Position numbers and translations under genes: made by a program. A stretch of 64,000 nt of DNA, from positions 24,964,905-25,028,904 of the forward strand of contig CM028335.1 in assembly GCA_016647705.1 (NCBI GenBank), read 5' to 3'. This document shows, in pieces, positions 1 through 11,507 of this stretch; positions within the stretch are counted from its first letter, which is position 1, and every line of letters begins with the position of its first letter. The notes beneath the pieces were generated by a model that was not told the origin of the DNA, made no database searches, and was given only the letters and a program-made list of their open reading frames with translations. The DNA comes from Eucommia ulmoides. Taxonomy: Eukaryota > Streptophyta > Magnoliopsida > Garryales > Eucommiaceae.

Positions 1-990
1 GTGTTAACGCCGAAGTCTCCCTCAACATCTTAACGACTTTAGGTCACGTGAGTCTCATCCCAACGTCATTGATTGCCCACTTTCTAACGCCCTCCCGGGT
101 CGTTAGATTGTCGTGTTGTGTTTACCATAGTACGAATCTGGGTTACCTCTCCCGAGTGTCAAACCTCGTATTCTCAAATTATCTAAACTAGCATATAATC
201 ATAGAAAACACAGCAACACAATCGAAATTATAAGGAACAACCATAAGCAAAACACAAATTCAACCAAAACTATATTTTTATAAATAATACGTTAATCCCT
301 ATTACAATCCATGTTTAGCTCATGGACCTAACCGTTTATATAATGTAAAACGAGCTAAACATGCTCAAACAATAATCCTAAGATAAGAGATACAGAGAGA
401 AATGAGAGAAACTAGCCATAATCCAAAGATTTGTCTCTAAGAGCGTTCCAAGATAGCTTCTCCTCCGTTGCTTTGTGTTCTTCACCTTAGGATTTGCTTG
501 AGCTCCCCCAAAACAGTCTCTAATATCATAGGAACCCTAAGGGATCTCCTATAGACGGGGCTTGCAAAGGAAAGGGTTTAAATAGAGCTCAAAATATCTA
601 ATAAAATATCTAAACTATGTAGAGTTGACCACCTAGGTGGTGGGTATATTGGTTTAAATTTTGCCGCAGTGGTGAAGAAGGCACTGGAATTGGAAAACAT
701 TCTATCGTTTTACCGCCTAGGCGGTGAGCTTTCAGCAAGAATTTGTCTTCTCTACATTTTCACCGCCGCGGTGGTGGGCTTCTTTTCAGAATCTTGTCTC
801 CTTGCTTGTTTTTCCACCGTTCTCCTACCATTTTTGGTCCGAATTGATCGTTTGCGCTCCGATTTCATACATTTTTACCCATACACCTGTTTTAATACAA
901 AAAGAATAAAAACGTATTAAAACGTATTAAACGTACTCAAAAACTAACAAATTAGGTTTGGAAATATATAGGTAATTTACACCTATTTGT
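1..990 (-). mobile_element. Probable LTR-retrotransposon fragment
   Basis: No gene is visible here. Read on the minus strand, the stretch looks like a retrotransposon LTR or leader: a TATA-like TATTTAAA (complement near 577-585) is followed by a long untranslated-looking segment with no open frame. Short GC-rich palindromes sit upstream of it in that orientation. I found no partner LTR in the window, so the boundaries and family are unknown. It could equally be a decayed intergenic promoter region. Confidence 0.3.
629..776. repeat. Cluster of GC-rich palindromic motifs
   Basis: Perfect palindromes CCACCTAGGTGG (629-640) and ACCGCCTAGGCGGT (712-725) are followed by a related imperfect one with a CCGCGG core (761-776). 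A weaker relative, GCCGCAGTGGTG, lies at 663-674. Each has similar flanks (a run of T before, a CAGAAT-like stretch after the last two), so they look like diverged copies of one short unit. They may be protein-binding sites or hairpins of an LTR promoter. Confidence 0.5.
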
Positions 991-999
991 GATCTTTCA

Positions 1000-2168
1000 A
1001 GGGAAATGTGTCAGAGGTGAGCTCGACGATAGAGGCACAAACAAACAGTAAAAGAATGCTAGATGGCTGAGGAGCTCGATGACGAAGGCGTGAACAAGTG
1101 GTAAAGGGGTGCTCGTTGAACCAAGAGCTCGACGAGAACGACAAAAATGAAAACTGCAGTGTTCAACAACAGGCTTCAGTGAAACGCAACTTTTGAGTAA
1201 CGGCAACAAACTCTGAGTAGTGAACAACCGTGATTGGAGGGAATGACTAATTCAGGAAGAAATTTTGGCCGACGACGATGATGACTTTGAGCTACGAGTA
1301 ACAAGCTCGGTGGAATGGATTATCTCACTGGTGGCACCGAAAACTTTGAGCAAAATTGGTAGTTTTTGCCCGGTAGGGGAAAACCACAAGCCCACCACCC
1401 TATCGTGGTGTCTCTGGTCAGCAGTATATTGGGAAAGACTCATGACAAAATTGTCGTGCAAAGAACCCGCAGCAAGCTGAGCTGCAAACTTAGTCTCAGG
1501 CCGACGGGACTATTTTTGGGCTGACTAAGAAGATTTTGGGCTAGCGATTTAATTTTTGGGTTGGTAATGGTGATTATGGGCTAAATATTTTAATTATGGG
1601 CCAACTATTTTAATTCTGGGCCAGCAGCTTCAACTCTGAGAAAACTATTTTAATTTTGGGCCAATAGTTTCAGTTTTAGGCCGCTGAATTAGAATTTTGG
1701 CCAGTAACTTTGATTTTGGGCCGACACACTTTTCTCCTAGCCTGCAATCTTAATTTTGGGTAGCAAATTCTGCTTTGGGACGCTAAAATCGGTTTGGGTT
1801 TTCGACCGACAAAGGAAATTTTTGGATCGACAATAATAATTTTGGGTCGGCTAAATTAATTTCTGGACAACGAATTTGATTTTGAGCCGATGGACTTGAT
1901 TTTTGTACGGAGAACTCAAATCCCCTTGGTAGCGACATCCATAAAATGGCATCAACTCACCCCAACACACTGGGCCATGAGGATTTCTAGCAACGAAGTC
2001 GTTGTTCAGCAATTACAGTCGTAATACTCTCCAAAACAACGCCAAACAATGGAGCTTGTATATCTCCAAAGCATCATTCCAAAAATTGCAAATCACTGGG
2101 AGCTTTCAGCATGATCCAAAAGTGTATTGAGTGCTTTCTACCTCTCAACTACTAAGACTAGGGGCAAC
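1000..2168 (+). mobile_element. 3' internal region of a plus-strand LTR retrotransposon
   Basis: This is non-coding sequence leading into the LTR at 2169. It ends in a purine-rich tract, AAGACTAGGGGCAAC, immediately before the LTR TG, as expected for the polypurine tract of a plus-strand element. There is no recognisable gag or pol; only short chance ORFs are present. The long repeat-bearing 3' untranslated region resembles plant Ty3/gypsy elements of the Tat type, which are known for this feature. The lineage is an inference. Confidence 0.45.
1500..1925 (+). repeat. Degenerate tandem repeat, unit about 27-30 bp
   Basis: About fourteen imperfect units are each built round the core TTTTGGGCC or variants (TTATGGGCC, TTCTGGGCC, TTTTAGGCC), alternating with an AT-rich spacer such as AACTATTTTAA. 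The units have drifted strongly toward both ends. The array lies in the untranslated region upstream of the LTR at 2169. Confidence 0.7.
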
Positions 2169-2808
2169 TGATAGTAGTATATTTGGGTGCTACTTCGTTA
2201 ACACTTGGTCCCTAGACACGTGTATATCCTCTGCACTCTCCCCTAGTCTCTGGACGAAAATATCCAGAGACTTAGCTATTTCTCCTCAACAAGAACCACT
2301 CTTCTCAATTGAATTGGGTCAAGCCATTGGGCCTCAATAATGGGCCACAAAGCCCAAACCCGTGGATTATCTTCTAAAACACTCCATCAAAGACTAAGCA
2401 TACGGTTTTTGACTAATTAACTGGACTTACAACTCCAATTAGTGACGTTAATCACTCTCAAACTCCTATAAATACCAAGAGACATTCAATGCCATAAGTT
2501 AATGCTCATTATTCATCTTAGAGCAATTGTGTAGTCATTCCCCCCGACCCACCCCCCTTCAAACTCTTACTATCACACTGGAGGGGCTTCACCGGGCATA
2601 TACCTGGTAGGTCTTTGTGTAGGTACTTGCTCTCTGGACATCAAATATCAACATCTCAGTAGGATGCTTGACAAACACTTAACGAATATCTTAAACTCCA
2701 ACTCTCCAAGACTCAACACTCCACGTCATCACTCCAGCTTAGCACAACCTCCTACATGGAATCTAATTGGACCATACTACTAGTGCTTGCCAATTTTCAA
2801 CACCAACA
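2169..2808 (+). repeat. LTR (3' LTR) of the plus-strand retrotransposon
   Basis: The segment begins TGATAGTAGTATA directly after a polypurine tract and ends CACCAACA, giving TG...CA termini about 640 bp apart. A TATA box, TATAAATA, is at 2467-2474, a position suitable for the LTR promoter. No second copy is present in the window, so the 5' LTR lies outside or is lost. The right end is the less certain one. Confidence 0.55.
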
Positions 2809-3176
2809 ATTATATATTAGGGAAATTTGAGCCCCGGAAGAAAGAAGATGGAATATTTTTTGTTCTTGCATTAATTTTATACCCCTTTCGAAATGTGGAT
2901 TATCTTTTAATTTTTTTTCTAGTAAAGGTGTATACAATATTGAGCATTTTACCCATTTATCTTGTAATCAGACTTTCAAGAAAATTCAATCATAGAAAGT
3001 CTTAATTGTATAATTCCCTATTCTTCTTCGTCATTCTTTTCCAAATTTGTTCAGAGTAATCATTGATTCCAAAGCCAATCAAAGTTTGAACATTATCTTA
3101 AAGGTGTGTTCCTACATGTTGATTATGTGTACAATGTGAATGTTAATTACATGTGTTTAACAGTGAACGTTAATGT
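2809..3176. other. AT-rich gap without gene
   Basis: This short intergenic stretch lies between the LTR at 2169-2808 and the copia element. I see no gene, RNA or repeat here. Confidence 0.6.
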
Positions 3177-3557
3177 TAAAGAATTCAAGAATATAGTGAA
3201 TATTGACATACTTTCATTAGCTATAGGATCACAATTTATATATAGAGTGCATAAGTGGTTTCCTAATCTAATTGCTATGAAATAGGAATCTAAATCAAGA
3301 GAATTAAATGGTTAATTACAAGGAGAATACAAATGTGAAAGTAATCTTTGTACTTAAGTGATTGCTTGAAATCATGTTCTTAAAATCAAGCCCTATCATG
3401 ATCTGATCTGCCACTTCTGGTCTACTGAGTTGAAATGTCAATTATGGTCTGTTGTTTTTCTTGCTGAACTGATCTGCCACTATTTCTGGTTTGGTAATCT
3501 ACTTTGCTGAGTTGATCTGCCACGTTTGGTCTATTGATCTACTTAGGTGCTCTATCA
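3177..3557 (-). repeat. 3' LTR of the copia element
   Basis: This LTR is a direct repeat of 11164-11507; both share the plus-strand start TAAAGAATTCAAGAATAT and the end CTCTATCA. In element orientation it runs TGATAGAG...CTTTA. Its U3 side carries three imperfect copies of a unit containing GATCTGCCAC. It is about 37 bp longer than the 5' LTR because of an insertion near 3240-3280. Confidence 0.85.
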
Positions 3558-3699
3558 TGACACTACAAGTGCAAGTAACCCAGAAGGATACTAAGCTTGG
3601 AACGATGATTTTGGAACAATTGTCGAGCTAATGATTTGGTTAAGGAAACAGAAGCGGGTCAGCTGTGTGAACATGAGTCACCCGGATTTATCGCTTCAC

Positions 3700-4888
3700 A
3701 ACTTGATCTCAAATTAAGTAAAAGTTGTTAGCTATATGTTTCATGCGAGAGTAAAACACGGGATTAGAGCTTAGGTAGGTAGCCCCCACATTGTCACAAT
3801 AAATAACCGGTCGAGTAGAGAGAACAACACCTAGTTCACCAAGAAGATTTCTAATCCAGTTAACTTTAACAGTAGTCGATGTAATAGCCTGATACTCAGC
3901 CTCAGTAGAAGATCGTGCAACAGTGGATTGTTTCTTTGAACTCTAGCTAATGGGATTGGAGCCTAAGAACACAATGTCGGCCGAGGTGGACTTACAAGTA
4001 TTAACATCGTCTGCCCAATCTGAGTGCGAAAAGCATGAAGAAAGTCAGCATCTGCAAAGGCATGAAGGGATGGAAATGAACTGCTGCTAATGAACAACCC
4101 AAAGTGGGAGTTTCCTTTTAAGTAATGAAAAATTCATTTGACTGCATTCCAGTGAGTGGTAGAGGAATGATGCATAAATTGAAAAAGTTTATTCACTACA
4201 ATGAAGATATCCAGGCGAGTGAGAGATAAGTATTAAAGAGACCCAAGAGCTTGTCGATATTCGGTAGGGTCATGAGGAGGAGATCTATCATTCAACCAAA
4301 GTGACTTTGTTGAAGATATTGGAGCGCCGACTTCTTTGGCTTCATGCATATTGTTCTTAACGAGAAGATCTGTAATATATTTATTTTGAGAAGAAAAAAA
4401 ATGGACTTAGTTTGATGAGATTCAACCCCCAAGATGTAACCAATATCACTGAGTTCTTTGAGGGAGAAACGAGTAGATAAGTTGCTGACAACTTCTTGAA
4501 TAGCATGGGTATTGCTACCGGTACTAATTATATCAACAACATACACCAGAAGATAATATAGTAGATGATCGAGTATGGCATATGAAGAGAGAAGTATCAT
4601 ATTTCAAGTTACTAAAGCCAGCTGTGAGGAGGAAGGACTGGAGCTCATTGTACCAAGTCTGTGGAGCTTGTTGCAGCCCCTAAATTGCTTTTGCAATTTA
4701 CAGACATGAGTAGGATACTGAGCATCAATAAACCCTCGTGGTTACTGCATGAAAACATTTTCAATGAGAGTACCTTGTAAAAGGCATTATTAACATCCAG
4801 CTATTTCAAAACCCATTCTCAAGACACTACAAGTCTAAGAATAACTCTAATAGTGGAAAGTTTCACGACAAGGCTAAAGGTCTCGCTA
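3700..4888 (-). pseudogene. Copia pol remnant: RNase H and 3' half of reverse transcriptase
   Basis: On the minus strand 4888 continues the reverse transcriptase broken by the inserted LTR, opening with a SETFSLVVK-like segment and then an LDVNNAF motif. The catalytic-loop region near 4528-4560 reads YVVDII where active enzymes have YVDDI, so a catalytic aspartate is replaced. The LGVE motif follows. RNase H lies near 3720-3950 with the SKKQSTVARSSTEAEYQ signature. In-frame stops and shifts are present. The product would have copied element RNA in cytoplasmic particles; this copy cannot. Confidence 0.85.
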
Positions 4889-7857
4889 TGTCACACCCCA
4901 CCCTGGGCCCCAATGCCTAAGGTTAGGCATGCCCTCGACTTGATGTTACTCAACCAACCACAAAAATACACGACTATCAATTGATATAGATTTTTAAAAT
5001 ATTTACCAACTCAAAATTCAAATATACACATATCCCAAAAATATCTCATAACAAAACTAAAAACACTAAACCCTTCGTGATTCACACTTGTCCTTTCAAC
5101 CTCAAAATATTACACCACCCTCTAACTCTACCTAGCGCCAGTAGTGGACATGTATCTAATTGGAGTGCTTGAGACCAAATATTTTATCGGTATACTATCT
5201 TCATAATATAAAAAATATTTATGGATCAAGTACATTTATCGGAATTCTCTTTTCGAAACAGATTTTAAAGCCACAACTAAGAAGTATTAAAATTCCACAA
5301 ATATCATCATAATAAATTAACTAAATATAAATCAACCAATCAAATCACCTCTATATAATGAAATACCACAAATGTATACTTTTCTACTAGCCATAAGATC
5401 GTTTCACCTCACGATTGAAAGTTATAATGGTATTATAACCTGTACAATTGTACAATCTAAGATTGTCATCAGTGTCAGGGTCATTTAATATCTCCAATTG
5501 TAGGAGCCAACACATGGTATAAACCACCATGTCATGATAATAATTATCATTGTCAACAACAACAACAACAACCGCCTACAAGACTTGCCCACCTATCAAG
5601 TCACAACACAATATCCTACAAGACATGCCCACCTGTTACAACCAATAATATCTCCCAAGACATACCCTCCTGTCAGGATCACACTATGGCATATATGTAT
5701 AATAATAAAAATCACTTTCTACATTTAACCATTTAACTTTATTACATAATCAATTTTAATAAATCTTTTTTTTTTCATATTTTTTGTACAAAAATATAGT
5801 TGAGCAATTTATATAAAAGACAATACACTCATCTTGATATTTGCACTGCTATAACACTATTTTCGAAATACTGACGGGGTCGATCTCGCCTGTGAACCTA
5901 ACAACAAAAGTGCCTAAATTAAGAATTTAACTAAATAAATTTGATATGTAATATGTGACGCTAAAATACAATTTTTTTTCCATTCTCAAATTTTCCTAAT
6001 TATATATAAAATTTAGTATACTACATTCTATTTTCACAATCCAATATTAATTTTACAACTAAAATATTATAATTACATTTATAAAATTTATCAACTAATA
6101 ATTTAATTACTATAAATATATTATTTGACTATCAGCATTATTACTAGGGGTGGTCATGGGTCGAGTCGGGCTTTGACTAGGGTATTACAAAAAAAAGTTA
6201 GGCTCTAGCCCGGCCCAGCCCTATGGTCGGGCCTTACTTTCATGCCCAAGTCTGGCCTTATAAAAAAATTAAGCCCAAGCACGGCCCTAATTTTTTTTTA
6301 AAATTTAAAAAGTAAATAATAAAATTACACAACAAAAAAAATATATATATGAGGAAAAGGGCAATCTAATTCAAGATCCAGAGATCCAATCAACAAACCA
6401 CACAACTAAATCATCAATATGATCGATTTAAAAACTTACAGTATTTCCAAGAGCGACTACGTTCAAAAATGTCGATGGCCGTTTCAAAGAGGACGAAGTT
6501 GAGTTCTCGTCAACATTTTCATCGGCAAGCAAAACAGACGTTTGCCGCATCGCATCTGAAAGCTCTGCCAAGTGCCAACTCCTCGATTGATTCCATTTCT
6601 TATCTACCACCGACTCAGTTGACGATAAGGAGTAAGCAAAACGAAATTGAACCAGAAATCATATCGGAAAATAGGAAGACGAAAAAATCAATACTAAAGA
6701 AGAAAAAAACCCTAAGTTACGATACACAATAGGAGGAGATCAGCTTATAAATGCGGTTCCAATGAACGACCAGAGATTCAATTGTTTGAAAATTCAAAAT
6801 TTGGAGAGAGAAATAGTTACCGACTAGAAGATTATTGCGATGAAAGAACAAGGAAATTCAAGCAAAATGCTTTTTTTTTTTCTCTCTCTATCTTCTCTCT
6901 CTAACTCTATAATGAAAATATGGTTCCTTTACAATTTAACCCCTGATAGCACAACAATTAGGGTTTCAAGAATAAAGATCGCTCAGCGATAGGGTTTCGA
7001 GATGAAGAGGAATTAGAGGTGGTCATGCGGATTTTGGCGGATGAGGAGAATAAATTAGGGTTTGACATGTATATAATATATATATACATAAAATTTTGGT
7101 CTTACCCAAGCCCGGCCCTAAATTGATCTGGCTTGGAAACCAAGGCCCAAGCCCTGCCCATGGGCTTAACATTAAGGCCTAGGCCCTAAAACAATAGGGT
7201 TGGGCTTTGCGAGCCGAGCGGGACCTCGAGCCCATGACCACCCCTAATTATTACTAGTAAACGAAATGTTAAAATTACCATTTTAATAAAAATTTAGAAT
7301 TTCTATTATAAATTAAAATTTTCACCATTTAATTATTTTTATTTAAAATTTTAAATCTAATATATACAAATTTATACACACACACACACATGAATAAAAT
7401 AAAATAAAAATGAATAAAGACTAACCTTAAAAGAAAGGCGAGAGAGTGAGAGAGTTTTGGAAGAGGAACCAAATATGAAACAAGAACTTCTCACTTTTTA
7501 TATATACATGACACATGTGCATCCATGCACAATCCATATGTCTCTCTTCATGGGTATATATATATATATTATTTTATTTATTTACACCAGCCACCCCTTA
7601 AAATAAAATAAAAAATATTAATTATGTCACAAAACTCTTAAAATTATATTTTGAATAACTTAATACTCCCTAAAAATTTAAAAGTCAAAATTAAAATTAA
7701 CATTTAATCCCATAGTTTTTAAAAATAAATTTTTAAATATCAAAATGACCCCTAAAACTTTTAAAGTGAAATTAAAATAGCACACTAAGCCCAAATAATT
7801 TTTGAATGTTATAAATACAATAAAAACTATGCATAACCCAAAATTGGGTCTTATACA
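4889..7857 (-). repeat. Gypsy-type solo LTR inserted in the copia pol gene
   Basis: The segment starts TGTCACACCCC and ends GGGTCTTATACA in plus orientation. It is homologous to two other copies, 42622-45426 and about 61300-63180, which share the block around ACTAGCCATAAGATCGTTT and the preceding GCCAGTAGTGGAC. No internal gypsy genes adjoin it, so it is a solo LTR left by recombination. Without the nested hAT element it is about 1.86 kb. The interrupted reverse transcriptase resumes on either side. No clean 5-bp target duplication is visible. Confidence 0.75.
6145..7246. mobile_element. Non-autonomous hAT-like DNA transposon, 1102 bp
   Basis: Terminal inverted repeats TAGGGGTGGTCATGGG (left) and the exact complement CCCATGACCACCCCTA (right) are flanked by a perfect 8-bp target duplication, ATTATTAC (6137-6144 and 7247-7254). 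Eight-base duplications and TAGGGGTG-type ends are hallmarks of hAT elements. Subterminal regions at both ends are rich in GCCCGGCCC-type motifs, as in transposase-binding arrays. The interior (about 6360-7070) shows only short ORFs with no transposase signature. Confidence 0.88.
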
Positions 7858-8640
7858 TTAAAATCAATACTAGGACGTTGATGAAATCTCATGGCAACAA
7901 GACAAGCCTTGTAATGAGTAATGAATCCAACGGGGTTATTTTTTATGCGATAGACCTATTTACAACCAACTATATTTTGTGTAAGGGATATGGGAACTTA
8001 AGACCAAGTGTTATTGTGTTTGAGGGCTCGAAACTCCTTAGCCATGGAAGTTTTGTATTGAAGAAGTTTCTTGATTTGAGTGAAGGAGGTGGGATCAGTT
8101 AAAGGTAAAATAGTAGTCGTCCCAAGGAAAATATTGGTAATGAGAGAAAAAATTCTTAGGTTTGAAAATGTTGTTTTTTGCTCTAGTAACAATGTGAGAG
8201 GAATAAAAGAGAGAAGGTATAGGCATAAAAAAACAAGGGAAAGATTTATTTACATGAGTTGAAGCTGACTCGGTAGCACTTGGTATAAAGGCGGAGGCAG
8301 GAACAGTGTTGGGTGTAAGTGGTTGAGAGGAGCTGGTGTTGGCAGTGGTAGATGTGTTCGAATTGGAATGTATGAAGTTTAAGGTGGTTATAGTTGTGGG
8401 AGACGTATTTGTCATGAGTTGAGTTGAGTTGTTGATCTGAGTTGGAGGGTGGCTGAGCTGAGCTATTGATCAAAGTTGATCTGAGCTGAGCTAAGCTGTT
8501 GATCTGGGCTGAGTTGTGAAGCTGAGCTGATCTAAGTTGATCTACTGTTATTAGAGGTATTTGGCATATGGCGAGGAGAGGTGGGTAAGAGTTGAGAGTA
8601 GGCAGAAAAGTTACTTGTTGAGCCATTTTTAAAAAATGAG
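7858..8640 (-). pseudogene. Copia pol remnant: 5' part of reverse transcriptase and linker
   Basis: On the minus strand, a repetitive Q/S/N-rich linker after the integrase is followed near 8010-8030 by the usual start of copia reverse transcriptase (MAKEFRALKHNNTW). A VGCKWVYRIK motif follows, then a stretch ending in RPSID at about 7862, where the inserted LTR begins. Several frameshifts are needed to join these pieces. The continuing half is at 4888 and below. Confidence 0.8.
8405..8565 (-). repeat. Short repeats of GAGCTGATCT type in the integrase-RT linker
   Basis: About ten imperfect copies of a 10-15-bp motif (GAGTTGATCTGAG, GAGCTGAGCTGATCT and similar) lie in the stretch between integrase and reverse transcriptase. 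On the coding strand they give a Q/S/L-rich low-complexity linker. The same GCTGATCTG words occur in the U3 repeats of this element's own LTRs. Confidence 0.6.
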
Positions 8641-9740
8641 TCAAGTAATTTTCAAATAGATTGTGGAGTGACACGCAATTCTGGTGAGAATATTTTTGAA
8701 ATGAAAGAATTTTTCAAAAAAGACTACATGCCTAGAGGTGAAAATTTTATTAATTATGGGATCAAGACAAGTGAAAGCATGATGTTTGAGAGAGTAGCCA
8801 AGGAACACGCATAGTCGGGAACGAGGTTCTAACTTATGTGCAATGTATGGTCGTAACAAAGGGTAACATAAGCAACCAAAAACACGTAAGGAGGTATAGT
8901 TAGGATGATGTCGGAACAGTTTATGATATGGGGTGTCATTTTGTAGAACTGGAGTGGAGAGACGATTAATGAAGTATGTGGTGGTTTGGAAGACAAAGGT
9001 CTAGAATTTAAGGGGAACAACTGCTTGGTGGAGAAATATAAGACCACTTTCGACAATATAATGTTGTTTTCTCTCAGCTGAGCCTACAAGTTCGTGAGTG
9101 TAAGAGGGAGAAGTGTGATGTTGAATGCCAATTTTTTTTAGGATATATGAGAGTGCTTGGTATTCTCCTCCACCATTAGTGTATACCGTCTTGATTTAAC
9201 ATTAAAAAAAAATTCAATCGTGTTTTACATTTCTTAAAACTCGAGGCGTTTCATATTTGAATTTGAGTGTATTTGTTGAAGTAATTGACAAAAATTAATA
9301 TAGTACTGAAAGTTATCAAAAGTAGTAATAGGAGCTCCACCCCAAACATCCAAATACATAACTTGAAAAGGCTTGTCGCACACAATTGAGGAACTTTGAA
9401 AAGGAAGTTTGTGACTTTTATTACTTCAACAGGAGTCACAAAATTTTTGAGAGATAGAAGGATCAGAAACAGAGATATTTTGACTAGCAAGCAATCTTCG
9501 TTGGACAGGTAGAGACGAGTATCCAAGTCGTTGATGCCATATTTGAGAGGAAGAGGTAAGACAAGTGGTAGGTGGTGAGAATGACTTGGTGGGCGGAAGA
9601 CATGATGACCACTCATAGAGATTGTTCCTACTTCGGCTCGGGCCAAGGATGCCCCCGTGCTAAAATCCTTCACAAGAAAATGACTAGGAAAAAATTTCAA
9701 TGGAAATCTTATTTTGTTTGCAAAATTGAGAAACATATAT
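8641..9740 (-). pseudogene. Copia pol remnant: integrase
   Basis: The integrase catalytic core is seen near 9030-9200 as TNGGGEYQALSYILKKIGIQ followed by a HELVGSAERK segment. The aspartate expected before GGGEY is asparagine, so a catalytic residue is lost. The C-terminal part at 8641-8859 has the LEPRS...CVFLGYS and SRHVVFFE blocks typical of copia integrase. A weak upstream part (9251-9736) has a broken frame. Active enzyme would insert the cDNA into chromosomes. Confidence 0.82.
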
Positions 9741-9779
9741 GAGATTTTTTTTTTTAATTAGGGGTGCACACAAAATATT

Positions 9780-11050
9780 GTTTTAATATAAGTAAGGCTA
9801 TCGAGAAATCAAAAGTTGAAGAACCAACATTGGAGATTGAAATTCCATTACCATTTCCAATGATGATATCTTCATTCCCAACATAGTTAGAGTCCATAGA
9901 GAGATTGCCAAGATCAGATGTTATGTGATGTGTAGCTCCTAAGTCTAGTACCCAATTGTTGATTAAAGAACTAGAGTCACCATCCAGGTAGTTGGATTGT
10001 GGCCATGAAGGCTTTGGGCGGGAGCAACATGTTTTTGTGTCCTAGTTTGTCACACAATTGACATATAACACGCAGTTGCCTTGAAAAATAGTTAGACTGA
10101 GGTAAAAAATTATGTTGAGTGTAATGAGATGCACCTCAAAGAGTATATCCACAACCTGTACTGTAAGGAAGACGATGTTGTGGACCAAGATAGTTTGAAT
10201 TGTTGGAATAGGTGGGTTGGCCAAAACTTTGAGGCTGAGCAAAATATCCACCATATTTGTTGGTGGGGTGTTGACCACCTTTGATTCCTTTTCCACCTCT
10301 GCCTTTGTATGTTGCATCGTTTTTAGATAATTGAGCAGTGATTGGAACATCATCATTTGACATACCACCACGTTTCTAAATCAGCTCTTCATCGAGAAGT
10401 TGGTCATATAGAACTTTAAATAGAATGGATGTATCATGGACATGGACTGCAACAACCAATTCTTTGAATTCTTCATTCAGACCTTTTAGAGTGTGAGCAA
10501 CAACCTCTGCATCAGTCAGTTGATGACCAATCAAGGCTAGATTATCAATGATACTCTTAACCTTATTCAAATACTTAGCCACTGTCAAACCGTCCTTCTT
10601 GATGTCCATAAGAGTTGTGATAAGAGAGAGGATATGGTTATTAGAGTAATTGGCGTAGCTGGATCCCAGTTTGTTCCAAGCTTCAAGCGATGATGTGTTA
10701 TTATTAATAAGTAGGGCCAGTTGTGATGTGGATTGTTGCTTGGATACCTAGTCTTAGCCAAATTTGATAATCGGAATGAGTGCTTTCAGGACAAGCAAGG
10801 GATCCATCAACATAGCCAAGAATCCCATAGTCAATAGGAGATTCGTCATCTGCAATTTCCAGGATTCATAGTTGCCTCCTTCTTTTGCAAGTTTGAATGG
10901 AATCTATGACGAAGTATTGAAAGATATCAGATTCCCATTAACAAAATTGGAGTTACCTTGACTACCCCCCAGTTGTAGGAATGATGTATTAAGGTTCTCT
11001 ATGAGTTGAGTTTTTTGTTGAATTGGAGATTGGTACAGATGACCCTGGCA
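9780..11050 (-). pseudogene. Copia gag-protease remnant
   Basis: The gag part (10376-11040) contains a KDGLTVAKYLNKVKSIID helix region and the LKGLNEEFKELV segment usual for copia gag. A glycine/asparagine-rich stretch and a zinc knuckle near 10030-10065 follow. The knuckle reads CQLCDKLGHKNML, so the last cysteine of CCHC is missing. The protease active site near 9930-9975 reads WVLDLGATHHIT, with leucine in place of the usual serine or threonine after the catalytic aspartate. The frame is broken in several places. Confidence 0.82.
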
Positions 11051-11163
11051 TCTCGAAACGGAGATAAAAAAAAATTAACAGAGGAAGAAGAAGGTCAGAA
11101 GGAAAGAAAGAAGAGGTCAAGAGGAGACTAGACTAATTTAAGATAGCCAGGGCTCTAGTACCA

Positions 11164-11507
11164 TAAAGAATTCAAGAATATGGTAAACGTTGGCATACTT
11201 TCATTAGTTGTAGGATCACGATTGATATACAATTGCTATAAAATATGAAACTGAATAAAGGGAATTAAATGGTTAATTACAAGGAGAATACAAATAAGAA
11301 AGTAATCGTTATACTCAAGTAATTGCCTGAAATCATGTTCCTAAAATCAAGCTCTATCATGATCTGATCTGCCACGTATTGTCGGTTGAACTGATATGAT
11401 CTGCCACGTTTAGGCTGCTGAGCTGATCTGCTAATTCTGGTCTTTTGATTTACTTGTTGAGTTACTCTGCCATGTTTGGTCTGCTAATCTGCTTAGGTAC
11501 TCTATCA
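11164..11507 (-). repeat. 5' LTR of the copia element
   Basis: This LTR is the direct repeat partner of 3177-3557. In element orientation it starts TGATAGAG and ends CTTTA, followed directly by the tRNA-Met-like primer site. Many substitutions and several indels between the two LTRs point to an old insertion. Confidence 0.85.

Larger units (their letters stand above)
3177..11507 (-). mobile_element. Ty1/copia retrotransposon, complete but inactive, with nested insertions
   Basis: This minus-strand element is bounded by two similar LTRs (11164-11507 is the 5' LTR, 3177-3557 the 3' LTR). The possible target duplication is AATGT at 3172-3176 against AGTGT at 11508-11512. A primer-binding site complementary to initiator tRNA-Met, TGGTACTAGAGCC on the minus strand, abuts the 5' LTR (complement 11151-11163). 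Domains read in copia order: gag, protease, integrase, reverse transcriptase, RNase H. Frameshifts, stops and lost catalytic residues show that it is dead. A solo LTR at 4889-7857 splits the reverse transcriptase. Confidence 0.9.
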
